The notes under the pieces are model-generated. The model made no database searches. It had not been told where the DNA came from and worked only from the letters and a program-made list of their open reading frames with translations. A stretch of DNA of 64,000 nucleotides from Chlorogloeopsis sp. ULAP01 (lineage in GTDB: Bacteria > Cyanobacteriota > Cyanobacteriia > Cyanobacteriales > Nostocaceae): NCBI RefSeq assembly GCF_030381805.1, contig NZ_JAUDRH010000023.1, forward strand, positions 33,939-97,938. Reading direction: 5' to 3'. Within the stretch, counting starts at the first letter, position 1. Every line of letters begins with the position of its first letter. Shown piece by piece: positions 41,769 to 51,304 of this stretch. Made by a program: the position numbers and the translations under genes.

Positions 41769-42953
41769 TCATTGCTGTATTTCTTCTTTCACAGCAGGTG
41801 TTAAACCCAACTGGTTGCGATTTCCTTCTACTGGTGCAGTGGTAGAAACCATTGCTGCCATCAACTGTTCCAGAGCAACCTGAAACGGTAGTCTGTGGAT
41901 ATCAGAGTGAGGAGCTAGAGCAATTTCCGCGGCGGTTTGCAGTTCACTTAGAGTGATATTACCCAAACCTAAATCGCTCAATTTTTGTGGTAGTCCAATT
42001 TCTGCGTAGAATTTCAACAACTGTTGTCTAGCAGATGCTGCTAGCTGATTGCCTTGAATCATTTCTTCTAAACGCAGTTGTACCAAGATCCCATAGGCAA
42101 CTTTTTCACCATGAATGCTGCCACTTCCACAAATGTGCGTTAATCCATTGTGTACGGCGTGGGCAGCAACGGTACGACACTGAGCACCACCAATACCACC
42201 AATTACCCCTGCTAGTAACACAGTAGCGTCTACAACTTCTCGCCAAACTTCGCTTCCAGCTTGTTGCACGGCAGCAGCAGATTTTTGGAAAAGGATATCG
42301 CGCAAGATTCGTGCCTGTTGCACAGCAGCAATTATTAATGTTTGTTCCGAATGTCCGCTACTAACCGAGGCTTCGTACCATTTGGCGATCGCATCTCCAA
42401 TACCTGCAACTAAAGTCCGTTGTGGCGCAGTTTGAATCAGATCGTAGTCAAGGATTAGTAAATCGGGACAACGATCTAACGCTACATCATACAAAAATGC
42501 TCCCTCATCAGAATACACATTTGAGAGAGCAGTCCAAGCGGCACAGGTAGCTGCTGAAGTTGGGATTGTCACCACTGGTATTTGCAACTGCTGGGCAAGT
42601 AATTTAGCTGTATCCAGTGCTTTCCCGCCACCCACGCCGATAATGACATCGGCTTTATGTTCTTTTGCCGCCTGACGTAAAGCTTTGAGGCTAGCCTCAC
42701 TACAATTAGGAGTATAAGATGCTTGGGCATATTGTAACTGCTGCCGTTCCAAAACTGGCTGCAAATAGGATTGGGTGACTTTTAATGTGCGATCGCCTCC
42801 CACAATTAGAGGACGGCTACCCAAGCGAGCAATTGCATCAGATACCTGCGTTAAAATTTGAGAGCCACGGATAACTTTTGCTGGTGCTACCGTGAGCGGA
42901 AGTAAACTAGTAGGAGTTTGAGTAGACAACTTTTCCGTAAATTGATTAGGCAT
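41769..42953 (-). CDS. Iron-containing alcohol dehydrogenase family, glycerol dehydrogenase-like
   Basis: 394 residues. NAD-binding GGGKALDTAKLLAQQL (about 113-128) follows GSRPLIVGGDRTL. Metal-binding residues are in GIGDAIAKWYEA (D), AAHAVHNGLTH (H) and GSIHGEKVAYG (H), matching GldA-type dehydrogenases. The N-terminal VAPAKVIRGSQIL fits glycerol dehydrogenase. In cyanobacteria such proteins are often annotated iron-containing alcohol dehydrogenase; the natural substrate is unproven. Same strand as the aminotransferase, separated by 103 bp of repeats. Confidence 0.85.
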   Translation of the reverse strand: MPNQFTEKLSTQTPTSLLPLTVAPAKVIRGSQILTQVSDAIARLGSRPLIVGGDRTLKVTQSYLQPVLERQQLQYAQASYTPNCSEASLKALRQAAKEHKADVIIGVGGGKALDTAKLLAQQLQIPVVTIPTSAATCAAWTALSNVYSDEGAFLYDVALDRCPDLLILDYDLIQTAPQRTLVAGIGDAIAKWYEASVSSGHSEQTLIIAAVQQARILRDILFQKSAAAVQQAGSEVWREVVDATVLLAGVIGGIGGAQCRTVAAHAVHNGLTHICGSGSIHGEKVAYGILVQLRLEEMIQGNQLAASARQQLLKFYAEIGLPQKLSDLGLGNITLSELQTAAEIALAPHSDIHRLPFQVALEQLMAAMVSTTAPVEGNRNQLGLTPAVKEEIQQ

Positions 42954-43224
42954 ATAACTAATTAATTAACGTATCATTTCCAGGTATTTTGGCAAACTTT
43001 TTCCTAATAACCCTCACAACAGCTCAGTTTGATTTTAATAGTTGCATAACTAGACTAATATCTTAACCAAAAAATAATAAATAATGTATTGCCTAACACA
43101 AAATAAATTATAGAATCTTGATATTGGGGGCTTTACTTATTAAATCATTCTGCTTGCTGATGTCAGATTCAGTATTTCAAAACTAGACTAGAAGCAATAA
43201 ACACCGCTCCTAAGGAGTAGGAAT

Positions 43225-43713
43225 ATGCAATGGACAAGTGATAGCAGCAACACCGTGCCTGAGATAGCACAGGCACAGTTTAACAAACCAGAGCTGCGGC
43301 TAGGTTCCAAAGGTGAGGTGGTGGAAGAGTTACAAAAGCTTTTAACTAGGTGGGGTATTTACACAGGAGTTATTGACGGCAACTTTGATAAAGTTACAGA
43401 AGGAAGCGTAAAAGAATACCAACGCCGGGTTTTTTTAGCAGAAGATGGTATTGTTTCAGAAAAAACTTGGCACGCTTTGTATATGGGTATGCCTGTGGGG
43501 CTGCCAGAATTAGGAAAAGGCTGCAAAGGAGATTTAGTGAAGAGGTTGCAGCGTTTATTGAAATCAACGCAAGATTATGTCGGATATGTTGACGGTGACT
43601 TTGGAGAGCTAACAGAAGCAGCCTTGCAAAGCTGGCAAAGACGTCATAACTTACCTAATACAGGTATTGTTGATGAAAGTACCTGGCGTGCCTTGAGTAG
43701 AATTCCGCGTTAG
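43225..43713 (+). CDS. Peptidoglycan-binding domain protein
   Basis: 162 residues. Two PG_binding_1 domains in tandem: about 30-90 (LRLGSKGEVVEELQKLLTRWGIYTGVIDGNFDKVTEGSVKEYQRR) and about 97-158 (LGKGCKGDLVKRLQRLLKSTQDYVGYVDGDFGELTEAALQSWQRR). No catalytic domain and no clear signal peptide, though export by another route is possible. Strong ribosome binding site TAAGGAGTAGG before ATG 43225. It may bind cell-wall peptidoglycan; stands alone. Confidence 0.88.
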   Translation: MQWTSDSSNTVPEIAQAQFNKPELRLGSKGEVVEELQKLLTRWGIYTGVIDGNFDKVTEGSVKEYQRRVFLAEDGIVSEKTWHALYMGMPVGLPELGKGCKGDLVKRLQRLLKSTQDYVGYVDGDFGELTEAALQSWQRRHNLPNTGIVDESTWRALSRIPR

Positions 43714-43719
43714 GCGCTG

Positions 43720-43885
43720 GTGAAGACGCGGAGAGGGGGAGACGCGGAGAGTGGAAAAGTGGGAGATGGGTGAAGATGGGGAAGATGGGGAAGACAGGGA
43801 AGAATTTACTCCTATCACTCCCTCAACTTCCTTAACTCCCTTGTCTCCTTATCCCCGTGTCCCCGTGTCTCTTTGTTCCCGTGTC
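43720..43885. repeat. Purine/pyrimidine tandem-repeat block
   Basis: A G/A-rich half (gacgcggagagggggagacgcgg, gatggggaagatggggaaga) is followed by a C/T-rich half (ccccgtgtccccgtgtctc). Together they form an imperfect inverted arrangement between the convergent peptidoglycan-binding and ycf51 genes. Confidence 0.75.
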
Positions 43886-43889
43886 CTCT

Positions 43890-44411
43890 TCACGTGTTAA
43901 CCTTTGGCAATTGGGCAAATTTATCTTGATAAACTTCAATTGCCATTTGTGGATCTTCACGAGTAGCGAGCGATCGCCTCACCTGTCCCAAGTAGAATGG
44001 TACAGACGTACCTGGCTCTGGATGGAGAACAGTACGGGCGCGAATCGTCAAAAAATTTTCTCCTGGTTTACCTAAGCGTCCATAAGAATATAAATCACTG
44101 GCTGCTTGGCGTAAAGTTGCTTCTAGTTCTGTCGGTGTAATTTGGGGAGATATGGTAATTACTGCTTGTGTTGCTCCATTGTCATAAACAAGACTGTATC
44201 GCACTGCACCGGGGATCACGGTACGAGTTAAAGGAGCTAGCGAGAGAGCAAATAAACCAGCTGTTAGCACCAACATAAAACCTGTCGTACCTACAAGCCG
44301 AAAGCGGAAACCCCATTTTAAAATAAAACCCAAGACAGCTACGGCAGCAAATACCAACGTAGCAATACCCGACCATTGGGCGTACTGAAGAAACTCAGCT
44401 TGCGAGAACAT
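43890..44411 (-). CDS. ycf51: Ycf51 family protein
   Basis: 173 residues. Two membrane helices near the N-terminus (about 14-33 and 40-60), then a soluble domain with LVYDNGATQAVITISPQITPTELEATLRQAASDLYSYGRLG and FLTIRARTVLHPEPGTSVPFYLGQVRRSL. This is the DUF2518/Ycf51 pattern, conserved in cyanobacteria and some algal plastids, role unknown. Monocistronic; its stop faces the tandem-repeat block. Confidence 0.85.
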   Translation of the reverse strand: MFSQAEFLQYAQWSGIATLVFAAVAVLGFILKWGFRFRLVGTTGFMLVLTAGLFALSLAPLTRTVIPGAVRYSLVYDNGATQAVITISPQITPTELEATLRQAASDLYSYGRLGKPGENFLTIRARTVLHPEPGTSVPFYLGQVRRSLATREDPQMAIEVYQDKFAQLPKVNT

Positions 44412-44517
44412 AATAGTTGACTACCTAGCTATCTTCTTGTTCCTTACAGATATTTATTTTACGTGTGCGATCGCCCTGATTACAGCAAATTTCATTTATT
44501 TGAACCACAATTTTTTG

Positions 44518-44577
44518 TAGAGGTGGGTTTAGCAGATATCCTTTCGGTTTGAACTATAGATTGAAACAAAACCCGCC
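44518..44577. repeat. Dispersed GTGGGTTT...AAACCCGCC element
   Basis: gtagaggtgggttt at the left and aaaacccgcccc-like sequence at the right form an imperfect inverted repeat about 60 nt long. Elements of this form recur in Nostocales genomes. Part of a 330-bp gene-free stretch (44412-44739). Confidence 0.55.
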
Positions 44578-44649
44578 CTGACAGTATTGTCTGGTCTATT
44601 CATCTGAAAATGGCTGTCAAGAGAAAAATTAGGTTCTATATTAATTACA

Positions 44650-44700
44650 ACCACAGATGGACACAAATTTTATCGGTGTTTATCAGTATTTATCTGTGGT
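44650..44700. repeat. ACCACAGAT hairpin element
   Basis: Arms ACCACAGAT (44650-44658) and ATCTGTGGT (44692-44700) pair exactly. The sequence is related to the larger hairpin at 54871-54919 (shared grammar: cacagat...tttatctgtggtcg). Confidence 0.6.
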
Positions 44701-44739
44701 CGATTTGTTTTAAATATAGAATGAGTACAAGATTTTTAA

Positions 44740-45864
44740 TTATTGCTCGCCAAACTTTTCTATCCAACCTTGGTGAATTGTTATACCCCGACTTTCCATT
44801 ACTTCTGTAAACAAATCTGTTGACAGTACTTCTTCAACCGGCCAAACTCCTGGTTTTTTAAGTTTACCTTCTAGTAGCAATTGACCGAGACTGCCAGTAC
44901 CACAACCAGCAGCAGCAGCAGTATTTTTATGGATTAAAGTTGAACAATAAACGGATTTTTTACCATCTTTTTGTCCTGTAACTTCCGAACGAACTGCTAC
45001 CCCAATACCCGTGAAGCGATCGCTAACATCAGTCATAAAATGGCTGACATGAGACAAAAATTCTACACCTTTATGATTTTTGATCCACGATTTAGGAAAA
45101 ACATGAGCCGCTATCCAAGTGAGATGATTATAAAAATCAGGAACAGAACCAAATTTGGTAATGACGGTTTTAACTTCTGGGAAAGCGTGGGGTAGAGTGA
45201 AGGTTTCGGGCATATCAAACCAATAAACTCCACTACGTCCGTAGGGAGATGGGAAATTAACAGCTTCGCGCTCGCTGTAAGGTTTTACTGTTTGCCATTT
45301 ACCATCTATCCAAGCTTCAAAAGGATTTTGTAAACCTAAAAACGTTGTCCGCATGACTGTGATCCCAGCACCACCAGAACCAGACACCAAATAACTCAAA
45401 TGAATCTTTTCTGGTGTCTCAAATTGCTCTACATCATGACGAACCATACTATTAGAAATACCGGGAAAAATCCCTGTATTAACCACAGCCGTCACACCCG
45501 CAGCAGTAGCTTGCTCATGATATTCTAGAGCCTTGCTAGTAAAAGAACGATGGTCGCTGACATCTATATAATTAACGCCTTTTGCAATACATATTTTCAA
45601 AACATTAGCATCTCGGTGATGAAATGGCCCCGCACAGTGAATGACTAAGTTAGAAGAAGTGATCACCTCCTCTAATTTTTCCACATCAGCCAAGTCCAAT
45701 ACTAAAAATTGCACTTGTGAACCGAGTTGCAAGCCTGCTTGTAGCCCAGTTGTAGGAGTGCGTCCAGTTATAATTACTTCTGCCTGTGTATGGGTGACTA
45801 AATCCTGAGCAACACTACTACCGATCCGCCCCCTTCCTCCAAGAATTAAAACCCGATCTGTCAT
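44740..45864 (-). CDS. Saccharopine dehydrogenase-like NAD(P)-binding protein
   Basis: 374 residues. The Rossmann motif VLILGGRGRIGSSVAQDL opens the protein, followed by ITGRTP and DLADVEKLEEVI. LVIHCAGPFHHRDANVLKICIAKGVNYIDVSDH is characteristic of saccharopine-dehydrogenase/reductase-like proteins. TNG IFPGISNSM-type region follows. In cyanobacteria these are usually of unknown substrate (lysine-like or lipid reductases proposed for relatives). It precedes the crtO genes on the same strand side but at a 185-bp distance, with no evident link. Confidence 0.82.
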   Translation of the reverse strand: MTDRVLILGGRGRIGSSVAQDLVTHTQAEVIITGRTPTTGLQAGLQLGSQVQFLVLDLADVEKLEEVITSSNLVIHCAGPFHHRDANVLKICIAKGVNYIDVSDHRSFTSKALEYHEQATAAGVTAVVNTGIFPGISNSMVRHDVEQFETPEKIHLSYLVSGSGGAGITVMRTTFLGLQNPFEAWIDGKWQTVKPYSEREAVNFPSPYGRSGVYWFDMPETFTLPHAFPEVKTVITKFGSVPDFYNHLTWIAAHVFPKSWIKNHKGVEFLSHVSHFMTDVSDRFTGIGVAVRSEVTGQKDGKKSVYCSTLIHKNTAAAAGCGTGSLGQLLLEGKLKKPGVWPVEEVLSTDLFTEVMESRGITIHQGWIEKFGEQ

Positions 45865-46049
45865 TTCTCCAGCATTGCCAACAGCAGCTTTATTACATCA
45901 ATTTTCCCTTATGATTGTCATCGCTAGTAAGTATGACGTGGTTAATTTAAAAAATAAGACTTTTGGGGTTGCACGTTTAGTAAATAGTAGTTTCAGGCGT
46001 AGAGACTAGGAGTTCGATGCGACTACCGCCTCTATATAGGCTTTAAACA

Positions 46050-47744
46050 TCATTCACCTTGAAAAACAGATCCAATCGCAGATTTAATGGAACTACCTGC
46101 TTCTTTTAGTGTCTGTGCTAAAGGTTTCTGGTGATGCAAAAATACCCGCGCACAATTGCGCCCTGGCATTCCAGAAATTGAACCACCTGGATGAGTTCCT
46201 GCACCAGTAAGATACAAATTTTCAATTGGAGTTGTATAATTGGCCAATTCTGGCAACGGACGAAAGCACATCATCTGTTCCAAAGTCATGTCGATGTGGT
46301 AGTAATTCCCCTTGTAACTTCCCAAACGTTCTCCTAACTCAGCAGGACTTTCAACATGACGAGCAATGATAGAATGTTTGAGATTGGGCGAATACTGGGC
46401 TAGTTTATCTAAAACTTTGTCTGCAACTTTATTTTTCAGATCATTTGTCCAACCTGTACCTTTTAATCCTGTTCCTTCTGCACCAGCTATTTGATAAGGG
46501 GCAAAAAACTCTATCCATAATGTATGCTTGCCTTGAGGAGCCATTGAAGGGTCGAGTCCAGTAGGCATTACTAAGTACATTGAAGGATTATCATCGGGAA
46601 TTTTTCCCAAACTAATTTCACTGTGAGCTTGTTCTACATGATTGACAGAATCGGCAATCAGAATAGAACCGATTAAATACTCGTCTTTATGTTGATGATA
46701 CTCAAAGTGCAGTGGTTCAGATAAGGCACAATCAATTTTAAGAATTGTTTCGTTATTGTTGACAATACGGCGTTCTAATCTTTCTCGTAAATTGCGATCG
46801 CTGCTATCTACATCCTCACTATCCACTAATTGCAAAAACAATCGTTTGGCATCAATATTAGAAATTACACCTTTTGTAGCGCGATATTCTTTGTTGCCAG
46901 TAACTCTCACACCAACAGCTTTACCATCATCAACTAATATTTTCTCTACATTTTGGTTAGTTAGGATTGCACCACCTTGGCTTTTGACACAATTTACTAA
47001 AGCATCGGTGAGTGCGCCAGAACCACCACGAGGGCGTGCCATACCAGGATGATGGCGCAGTGCCAACATCATCGCTCCAAAGGACATGGCTTTTTGCGAA
47101 GGAGGCGAACTTAGTTCCGCCGATAATCGAGCCAGGGGTGCTTTAAGAAATTCAGAATCAAAATACTCGTTGATATTATCAGTTGCACTGCTGAGTAAGG
47201 TACGAATTAAATCTAGAGTTGTGTTAGTACCGCCCACTATCGAAAACAAATCTTGGAGATTTTTGAGGTTGTAATTTCCAGCAGCATCAACGATAGATTT
47301 AGGTGGTGCATTGAAAAAGGGAGTAATTCCTGTCACAAAGCGCTGCCAAAAGTCAATATATTCAGCATATTTATGAGCATCGCGTTGACTGTAACGGGCA
47401 ATTTCTGCACAAGTTTTTTCAACAGATTTATGAGCTAAGAAATACTTCCCATCTGGGTGGGGACAAAAAACAACTGGATCGCAGAAAAGATATTCTAAGC
47501 CATACTTGTGTAATTCTAATTCTTGAATGACTGAACCTAAGAAAATAAATAAGTGATTAATTGCGCAAGGATTGAACTTAAATCCAGGTGCTTCTTTCGG
47601 CAAAAGTTCTTCAGTTGTGGCACCACCACCAGGTAGCGATCGCGCTTCCAAAAGCAAGACGCTATAACCAGCATTGAGGAGATAGGCGGCGCAAACTAAA
47701 CCATTATGTCCAGCACCAATAATTACAACGTCATACGCTTCCAT
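46050..47744 (-). CDS. crtO: CrtO-type carotenoid ketolase/desaturase family protein (copy 2)
   Basis: 564 residues. FAD-dependent: YDVVIIGAGHNGLVCAAYL at the start, and the CrtI-type C-terminal motif TGAGTHPGGSISGMPGRNCA. It is a close paralogue of the upstream gene (47997-49694) and both follow the pattern of Synechocystis CrtO, which adds keto groups to beta-carotene to make echinenone. This copy is the more divergent: GGGATTEELL, CAINHLFIFLGSV, SSATDNINEYFDSEF and SSPPSQKAMSFGAMML replace the more conserved versions. It may have a shifted substrate. Same strand, 252 bp after copy 1. Confidence 0.88.
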   Translation of the reverse strand: MEAYDVVIIGAGHNGLVCAAYLLNAGYSVLLLEARSLPGGGATTEELLPKEAPGFKFNPCAINHLFIFLGSVIQELELHKYGLEYLFCDPVVFCPHPDGKYFLAHKSVEKTCAEIARYSQRDAHKYAEYIDFWQRFVTGITPFFNAPPKSIVDAAGNYNLKNLQDLFSIVGGTNTTLDLIRTLLSSATDNINEYFDSEFLKAPLARLSAELSSPPSQKAMSFGAMMLALRHHPGMARPRGGSGALTDALVNCVKSQGGAILTNQNVEKILVDDGKAVGVRVTGNKEYRATKGVISNIDAKRLFLQLVDSEDVDSSDRNLRERLERRIVNNNETILKIDCALSEPLHFEYHQHKDEYLIGSILIADSVNHVEQAHSEISLGKIPDDNPSMYLVMPTGLDPSMAPQGKHTLWIEFFAPYQIAGAEGTGLKGTGWTNDLKNKVADKVLDKLAQYSPNLKHSIIARHVESPAELGERLGSYKGNYYHIDMTLEQMMCFRPLPELANYTTPIENLYLTGAGTHPGGSISGMPGRNCARVFLHHQKPLAQTLKEAGSSIKSAIGSVFQGE

Positions 47745-47895
47745 AGTTGCAATTTGGGAAATGTGTGTATCTTTCCCGATGTTAGAAAGTGAGTAGGAAA
47801 CAAAACTCTTTCGCTAGTTATAATCACATATTCGGCATTTCTTTTATTTAATTATTGTCTATTGTCAATCTATAGCAGGATGCTAAAATACTTCA

Positions 47896-47916
47896 TTCCC
47901 AGCCTGGGGCTGGGAA
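47896..47916. repeat. TTCCCAGCC palindrome between crtO copies
   Basis: Arms TTCCCAGCC and GGCTGGGAA with a 3-nt loop. The surrounding cattcccagcctggggctgggaacgag is a well-known kind of dispersed element in heterocystous cyanobacteria. It lies in the 252-bp gap between the two crtO-type genes. Confidence 0.7.
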
Positions 47917-47996
47917 CGAGTTAGTTAAGACTGCGTAGGCAGCCTTTGTTTGTATAGTCCCAGACTTCTAGTCTGCGGGCAACTCCAAAATCTTGG

Positions 47997-49694
47997 TTAC
48001 TTATTCATCCCAAATACAGACTCAACCGTTGACTTGATTGAGTCGCGTGCATCTTTCAAAGTCTGAGCAATGGGATGCTTACTCTGTAAAAATACCCGCG
48101 CACAATTACGTCCTGGCATTCCAGAAATAGAGCCACCTGGATGTGTCCCCGCACCAGTCAAGAATAAATTCTCAATTGGTGTTTTGTAGTTAGCGATTTC
48201 TGGTAAGGGACGGAAAAACACCATCTGATCCAGAGTCATGTCAACGTGGTAGTAGTTTCCCTTATATGCACCCAGTCTTTCTCCCAATTCTGCCGGACTT
48301 TCGACACGACGGGCGATAATTGAATTTTTTAAATTTGGTGCATACTCTGCTAACTTATCTACTACCCTATCAGCAACTTTATTTTTCAGTTCGTCTGTCC
48401 AACCAGTACCATTCAAACCTGTACCTTCTGCACCAGCTATTTGATAAGGAGAGAAAAATTCAATCCACACTGTATGTTTGCCTGGAGGTGCCATCGACGG
48501 ATCTAACACAGTTGGCACCACCACATACATTGACGGATCAGAATCGGGAATCTCTCCTAAGGTACATTTGCTGTGGGCTTGTTCTACGTGAGCAACCGAA
48601 TCTGCAATTAAAACAGAGCCGATTAAATACTCATTTCTATGTTCGTAGCGTTCAAAACGCGGCACTTCATTTAAAGCCAAGTCTATCTTGAGAATGGTTT
48701 CATTGTTATTAACAATGCGGCGTTCTAATCTTTCCCGCAACTCTGCATCAACTGCATCAACATCACCTTTATCCATCAATTGCAAGAATACCCGCTTGGC
48801 ATCAATATTAGAAATAACACCATATTTAGCTCTGTATTCTTTACCATTTGCCACCCGCACACCAACAGCACGTCCATTATCAATCAAAACTTTACTCACG
48901 TGCTGATCAGTTAAGATAACACCGCCTTTACTTGTCACTAAATTTACCAAAGCTTGCACTAAAGCCCCAGTACCACCACGAGGTCTTGCCATACCAGGGT
49001 TGTGACGCATCGCCATCATTATCGCACCAATAGCAATGGTTTTTTGCGAAGGTGGCGCACCAAGTTCAGAAGCCAGTCTTGCTAGAGGTGCTTTGAGGAA
49101 TTCTTCATCAAACCACTCGTTAAGAAGATCCTCTGCACTGGTTAACATATTGCGAACAAAGTCCAGTGTCTTGTTAGGAGAACCTATTACCGAGAATAAA
49201 TCTTTGATTTTGGTGACGTCGTAATTACCTAAAATGTCTAAGACTGACTTTGGTGGTGCGTTGAACATAGGAATCATCGCACCCAATGCCCGTTGCCAAT
49301 AATCGGTAAACTCTGCGTATTTTTTAGCATCACGCTCATTGTAACGGGCGATTCCTGCACAAGTCTTTTCTAAAGACTGATGACCTAAAAAATATTTACC
49401 ATCTGGATGCGGGCAAAATACTACTGGATCACATTCGAGATATTCCAAACCATATTTTTCCAATTCTAACTCTTGAACTACTGGCCCAAGGTGAATAAAT
49501 TCGTGGTCAATAGCACACAAGTTAAATTTAAATCCCGGTGCTTCTTGAGGTAAGCATTCTTCGGTAGTTGCCGCACCTCCAGGAACAGAACGCTTTTCCA
49601 ATAGTAGAACACTATATCCTGCTTTTAGTAAGTAGGCAGCACAAACTAATCCATTGTGTCCTGCACCAATAATCACAACATCGTACTCTTGCAT
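47997..49694 (-). CDS. crtO: Beta-carotene ketolase CrtO-type (copy 1)
   Basis: 565 residues, close to the length of known CrtO. The start YDVVIIGAGHNGLVCAAYL, then GGAATTEECLPQEAPGFKFN, CAIDHEFIHLGPVVQELEL and DFVRNMLTSAEDLLNEWF, with the terminal GTHPGGSISGMPGRNCARVF motif, follow Synechocystis CrtO closely. The expected reaction is introduction of a 4-keto group on beta-carotene (echinenone, which is used by orange carotenoid protein). This is the better candidate for the true ketolase of the tandem pair. First gene of the pair in transcription order. Confidence 0.9.
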   Translation of the reverse strand: MQEYDVVIIGAGHNGLVCAAYLLKAGYSVLLLEKRSVPGGAATTEECLPQEAPGFKFNLCAIDHEFIHLGPVVQELELEKYGLEYLECDPVVFCPHPDGKYFLGHQSLEKTCAGIARYNERDAKKYAEFTDYWQRALGAMIPMFNAPPKSVLDILGNYDVTKIKDLFSVIGSPNKTLDFVRNMLTSAEDLLNEWFDEEFLKAPLARLASELGAPPSQKTIAIGAIMMAMRHNPGMARPRGGTGALVQALVNLVTSKGGVILTDQHVSKVLIDNGRAVGVRVANGKEYRAKYGVISNIDAKRVFLQLMDKGDVDAVDAELRERLERRIVNNNETILKIDLALNEVPRFERYEHRNEYLIGSVLIADSVAHVEQAHSKCTLGEIPDSDPSMYVVVPTVLDPSMAPPGKHTVWIEFFSPYQIAGAEGTGLNGTGWTDELKNKVADRVVDKLAEYAPNLKNSIIARRVESPAELGERLGAYKGNYYHVDMTLDQMVFFRPLPEIANYKTPIENLFLTGAGTHPGGSISGMPGRNCARVFLQSKHPIAQTLKDARDSIKSTVESVFGMNK

Positions 49695-50144
49695 AGTGGC
49701 AATTGTGGAAATAAATGCTTTTCTAATCTTAGAAGTCCGTTAAAATTACAACATCACTCATCAGTTATAAAAACTTAATAACTCTCTTAATAAATTAAAA
49801 GCAGAGGATAGATGACAGTAGACGCACAGTAGCTACCTATCCTGCGATAAGTACAAACAAGAAGGGCTTTACCTAAGCAAGAGCGGAATTTGAAAAAATC
49901 TAAGCATATATAGTATATGTAGGGTGCGTTAGAACAGAGTTCATAACGCACCAAGACCTTGGAAGGTACGTTAGCGAAGCGTAACGCACCCTACGTCTAT
50001 GTCAAAATAAAATATAGATCGTATATATTGGAGTTTGATAATTAATAAACTCCACATTATCAGCAAAAAGCTAACTAAAGTGATGATTAAATGTTAAATT
50101 GTTTATTTGATTCCATTGTTGTCACAGCAATCAATAAATACTTT
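49695..50144. other. Intergenic region with MITE-like element
   Basis: 450 bp between crtO copy 1 and the DUF2993 gene. It contains the palindromic element at 49919-49994. The rest is AT-rich and without visible genes. Confidence 0.5.
49919..49994. repeat. 76-bp MITE-like palindromic element
   Basis: Terminal inverted repeats GTAGGGTGCGTTA (49919-49931) and TAACGCACCCTAC (49982-49994) are exact. Between them are internal ataacgcacc and gcgttagcgaag-like sequences. Partial relatives occur at about 4.15, 18.06-18.12 and 19.9 kb. No transposase is present. Confidence 0.8.
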
Positions 50145-50882
50145 TTATAGCGTAGGAATTCGTTTCACATTAGCTTCTACCAAAAGTATCATATTACCCT
50201 TTCTTACTTCCATGTTTATCAAACGAAATTTCGTATTATCAAACTCAAAATATGGTAAGTTAACCAGTTCTTTGACTTTGTTCATTAAGGACACAATCAT
50301 ATCAAGAGAAATACCTTCTCCCTGGTCGCAATTGAAACTTTCTATTAGGATAGGTTTGTCTATAGTACGTGGGCTAACCACTGCTGTAAACGCTATCTGG
50401 CGAGTATGACGCTTTTCTTTTATTAGTACTGTTCCATGAAATTTGATTTTGCCATCATCAGGTAAACCAATTTGTATTTTTTGTGGTTTTAAACTGATAA
50501 TTTCACCGTCTACATTTAAATCAAAGTTTTGAATTTTGCTGCGAATAGATTCTGAAGTAAGCGCATGGTTAATATCTGCTTCTGTAAGTATGATGCGAGC
50601 AGTGGTATTGACGGGTTGATTCAGTTCAATTTGACCGAAAATCGCGCTAAGAGGATTGATAGCAATTTTATCTGTTTGTACCTCTATTTCTTGTATGCGA
50701 ATACCTTGTATTTCCAGCCCTTCTCCAGATAAAGAAACAGCATCTGCTTGTCCTTGAATTATTTTTAGCAAATCTGTTTGTACGTCTACTTCTATTGTTT
50801 CTGCTTCATCTAACTGGCTGGATAATGTATTTTCTGCTGCTTGGGATAGTAAATTTTCTTCAAGGTTTCGTTCTTGTGACAT
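50145..50882 (-). CDS. DUF2993 family protein
   Basis: 245 residues from ATG 50882, which directly follows ACAAGAAC. The fold signature is repeated IQGIRIQEIEVQTDKIAINPLSAIFGQIELNQPVNTTARIILTEADINHALTSESIRSKI, typical of DUF2993 (LmeA-like, lipid-binding beta-rich domain). A conserved segment FNCDQGEGISLDMIVSLMNKV follows. No signal peptide is obvious; a cytoplasmic or lipid-facing role is possible. Common in cyanobacteria, function unknown. Confidence 0.82.
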   Translation of the reverse strand: MSQERNLEENLLSQAAENTLSSQLDEAETIEVDVQTDLLKIIQGQADAVSLSGEGLEIQGIRIQEIEVQTDKIAINPLSAIFGQIELNQPVNTTARIILTEADINHALTSESIRSKIQNFDLNVDGEIISLKPQKIQIGLPDDGKIKFHGTVLIKEKRHTRQIAFTAVVSPRTIDKPILIESFNCDQGEGISLDMIVSLMNKVKELVNLPYFEFDNTKFRLINMEVRKGNMILLVEANVKRIPTL

Positions 50883-51304
50883 GAGTTTATTTTATTTATA
50901 AACTTTCTATTTAATTTAAGTGCTAGTCAACAGGAAGTGTATCTGTAATAAGGTATAGAATAGAATGTCTCTGTCAATAGATACTAGAAAATTAATTATT
51001 GAAAAAATATTAATTATTCTCTATTAATAAATAATATTTTATTGTTTTACATAATACTCGTTCTTTTGAATGTAAGTATAAATTTAATATGTCTTGTCTT
51101 GTCTCTAGTTATTGTTCCAATATAGCCAAAAAAGAGTCGTCTATATATGATTCAAGAATGGCTAAATAAATATAATATTTCCTACAATTTTCCGGACGAT
51201 TGTCTAATTCTTAAGCTATGTTTTTAATTACCTGGGTGATGTTTTTCTTAGCCACTGTCGGTGAGGTAAATTGCCCTAAATTATATAATTATTGTGCTAC
51301 TAAA
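50883..51304. other. Intergenic region, about 420 bp
   Basis: AT-rich spacer between the topoisomerase relic and the DUF2993 gene. No further topoisomerase homology or intact gene could be made out in it by eye. Confidence 0.4.
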
